12,291 nucleotides of DNA from the NCBI GenBank assembly GCA_046728935.1, contig JBKPFS010000159.1:1-12291 (forward strand), given 5' to 3'. Below are positions 10,950 to 12,291 of the stretch, one piece after another. Both the position numbers and the translations under genes were made by a program. The stretch is from DATAFO01 sp046728935. Its GTDB lineage: Bacteria; Actinomycetota; Thermoleophilia; Solirubrobacterales; 70-9. The notes below the pieces were generated by a model. It worked only from the letters and a program-made list of their open reading frames with translations, did not search any database and was not told where the DNA came from. Position 1 is the stretch's first letter. The number at the start of each line of letters is the position of its first letter.

Positions 10950-12291
10950 GCCCTCCGATCGTGATCGCGACCGACCTCCCCGGTGCGACCGGCGGCCTGG
11001 CGGCGGCCGCCGCCCTGGCCGTCGCCGCAGCATCGCCGCCGGCGGGACCGCCTCGGGGAGTGCTGCTGATCGAGCTCGACGCGGACCGGCGACGCGGGCC
11101 GACGATGCTCGCCTCCGACGCCGCGCGCCGGCTCGAGCACGAGCTCGTCGACGCCGGCGGGTCAGCCGCGGCGCGCGGGCGCCTCTGCTGGCACCCACTG
11201 CCCGCGGGAGAGGACCCGGCAGCCGCGGTGAGCGAATCGCTCGCCGCGGTCGAGAGCGCCGACGCGGTCATCCTCCATGCCCCACCGCCCAGCTGGCGGG
11301 CGCTGCTCGAGCATCCCGAGCCGTGCGTGACCGGCGGGCTCCTGCGCGCCGACCTTCCCCAGCAGCGCCAGCTCGCGGCGCTCGCGGTTACCGAGCTTCG
11401 CGCGACGGGCGCACGCGCCCGGATCGCGTCCGCGGCGCCGGGACCCGTGGCCGCGAAGCGGGCGCTTGCCGGGCTCGATCCGGGCGGGAGGACCGCGACG
11501 CGCGCGCAGCGGATGTGGCGGGGTCTCGTCGCGCAGGAGCGAGGGCAGGCGCTGCCGCTCGTGCTCGGGATGTCCGTGGTCCTGGTGCTGTGCGCGCTGG
11601 TCCTCGCCGCGCTCGGAGGAGCGGTCACCGGGACCGCTCGGGCGCAGCGCGTCGCCGACCTCGCGGCGATTTCGGCGGCCCGCTCGATGCGAGACGATTT
11701 CGAGCGCCTGTTCGCGCCGGCGCGGCTGCCCGACGGCACACGTAACCCGCGCCATCTGGAACGCGGGGACTACCTCGAGCGCGCAAGCGCGGCCGCGCGC
11801 CAGGCCGCGCGCAGGAACAGCGCCGATCCCGCCCGGCTTCGAATCGAGTTCCCCGACGCGCAGTCGTTCGCGCCGCTGCGCGTGCGGGTGGGCCTGGCGG
11901 CCTCGGTGCGCCCCCGCATCGGCCCCAGTCACGAGGGCGGGCCCTCGCGCCTCGAGGCCACGGCGGAGGCGATCGCATCCGCCCCTGGCGACGCCTCGGA
12001 GCCGTGGCGTCAGCCGCTCGCCACGGGCGGCGGCTATTCGGGCCGGCTCGCCTACCGCCAGGGCGAGCCGATGCGCCCCGACGTCGCGCGGGCGTTCGAC
12101 CGGCTTGCGGCGGCGGCCCGCCGAGCGGAGTTGGGGCTCGTGATCACCTCCGCGTACCGTTCGGACGCCGAGCAGGCGAGGCTGTTCGCCGCCCATCCCG
12201 ACCCGCGCTGGGTTGCCCCGCCGGGCAAGTCGCTGCATCGGTGCGGGACCGAGCTCGACCTGGGGCCCACGACCGCGTACGGCTGGCTCGC
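10946..12291 (+). CDS. Three-part fusion: degenerate CpaE/MinD-like domain + TadG-like anchor + VanY-type (M15) carboxypeptidase, 3' truncated by window
   Basis: A single frame without stops runs 448 codons from GTG 10946 (GTGA overlap with the upstream gene) to the window end. Residues ~4-180 resemble a MinD/CpaE ATPase fold: PIVIATD, then DLPGATGGLAAAAALA where a Walker A loop is expected but with no GKT, LLIELDADRRRGPTML as the second strand, and ADAVILHAPPPSW. Residues ~198-225 (ERGQALPLVLGMSVVLVLCA) are a TadG-like membrane anchor followed by ARAQRVADLAAISAARSM. Residues ~365-448 match VanY/M15B D-Ala-D-Ala carboxypeptidases: VITSAYRSDAEQARLF, WVAPPGKSLHRCGTELDLG with presumed zinc ligands His431 and Asp438. 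The third ligand would lie beyond the window. Topology implies a cytosolic N-terminus and a wall-facing peptidase. An internal start at ATG 11513 lacks a ribosome binding site. Confidence 0.82.
   Translation, partial: MSPPIVIATDLPGATGGLAAAAALAVAAASPPAGPPRGVLLIELDADRRRGPTMLASDAARRLEHELVDAGGSAAARGRLCWHPLPAGEDPAAAVSESLAAVESADAVILHAPPPSWRALLEHPEPCVTGGLLRADLPQQRQLAALAVTELRATGARARIASAAPGPVAAKRALAGLDPGGRTATRAQRMWRGLVAQERGQALPLVLGMSVVLVLCALVLAALGGAVTGTARAQRVADLAAISAARSMRDDFERLFAPARLPDGTRNPRHLERGDYLERASAAARQAARRNSADPARLRIEFPDAQSFAPLRVRVGLAASVRPRIGPSHEGGPSRLEATAEAIASAPGDASEPWRQPLATGGGYSGRLAYRQGEPMRPDVARAFDRLAAAARRAELGLVITSAYRSDAEQARLFAAHPDPRWVAPPGKSLHRCGTELDLGPTTAYGWL

Noticed and set aside
11513..12291. 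Separate TadG-VanY gene starting at ATG 11513
   Set aside because: The frame is continuous with the upstream domain, no stop separates them and no ribosome binding site is at usable distance (the nearest purine run is about 25 nt away). It is kept as an alternative start only.
1..12291. CRISPR arrays, insertion sequences, phage genes, attachment sites, rRNA genes
   Set aside because: No regularly spaced repeats, transposase or integrase motifs, terminal inverted repeats or rRNA-like sequence were seen. The window reads as ordinary chromosomal gene clusters.

Overview
The window looks like chromosomal DNA from a GC-rich actinobacterium. Thermoleophilia, in the Solirubrobacter/Conexibacter/Thermoleophilum neighbourhood, is my best guess. 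The basis is base composition, many GTG starts, eight genes whose start sits just behind a TAnnnT box with no clear Shine-Dalgarno (leaderless-type), and the protein types present. The lineage is inference; no rRNA or tRNA gene is present. Genes are tightly packed. The largest gaps are about 224 bp (9437-9660) and 193 bp (10012-10204).

Layout. 3-545: C-terminal part of an iron-type alcohol dehydrogenase/maleylacetate reductase, cut by the window start. 590-2302: an acyltransferase (PlsC type) fused to NAD(P)-dependent glycerol-3-phosphate dehydrogenase (GpsA). 2372-3287: an ECF-type sigma factor overlapping a small single-span membrane protein that may be its anti-sigma. 3284-3709 (-): a DUF4383-type membrane protein, tail to tail with that gene. 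3789-4601: a rhomboid protease with an N-terminal zinc-binding region. 4609-5067 (-) and 5031-5954 (-): an SRPBCC-fold protein and a BtuF-like cobalamin/metal-chelate binding protein that overlap each other. 5992-6273: a pterin-4a-carbinolamine dehydratase, divergent from them. 6386-9436: a compact same-strand run of UDP-GlcNAc 2-epimerase, DUF47 protein, Pit phosphate transporter and a 79-aa membrane protein. 9661-10011: a small four-span membrane protein. 10205-12291 (runs off the end): two tandem TadE-like pseudopilin genes and a long open frame.

The most unusual gene is that last frame, starting at 10946. It joins a degenerate CpaE/MinD-like domain that has lost the Walker A lysine, a TadG-like membrane anchor, and an extracytoplasmic VanY-type (M15) D,D-carboxypeptidase domain. 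Together with the two TadE-like genes it suggests a Tad-like envelope apparatus physically tied to peptidoglycan trimming. The second notable architecture is the PlsC-GpsA fusion, which joins two steps of phosphatidic acid synthesis that are not consecutive. The DUF47-Pit pair is a standard phosphate uptake module, here with an extra small membrane protein immediately downstream.
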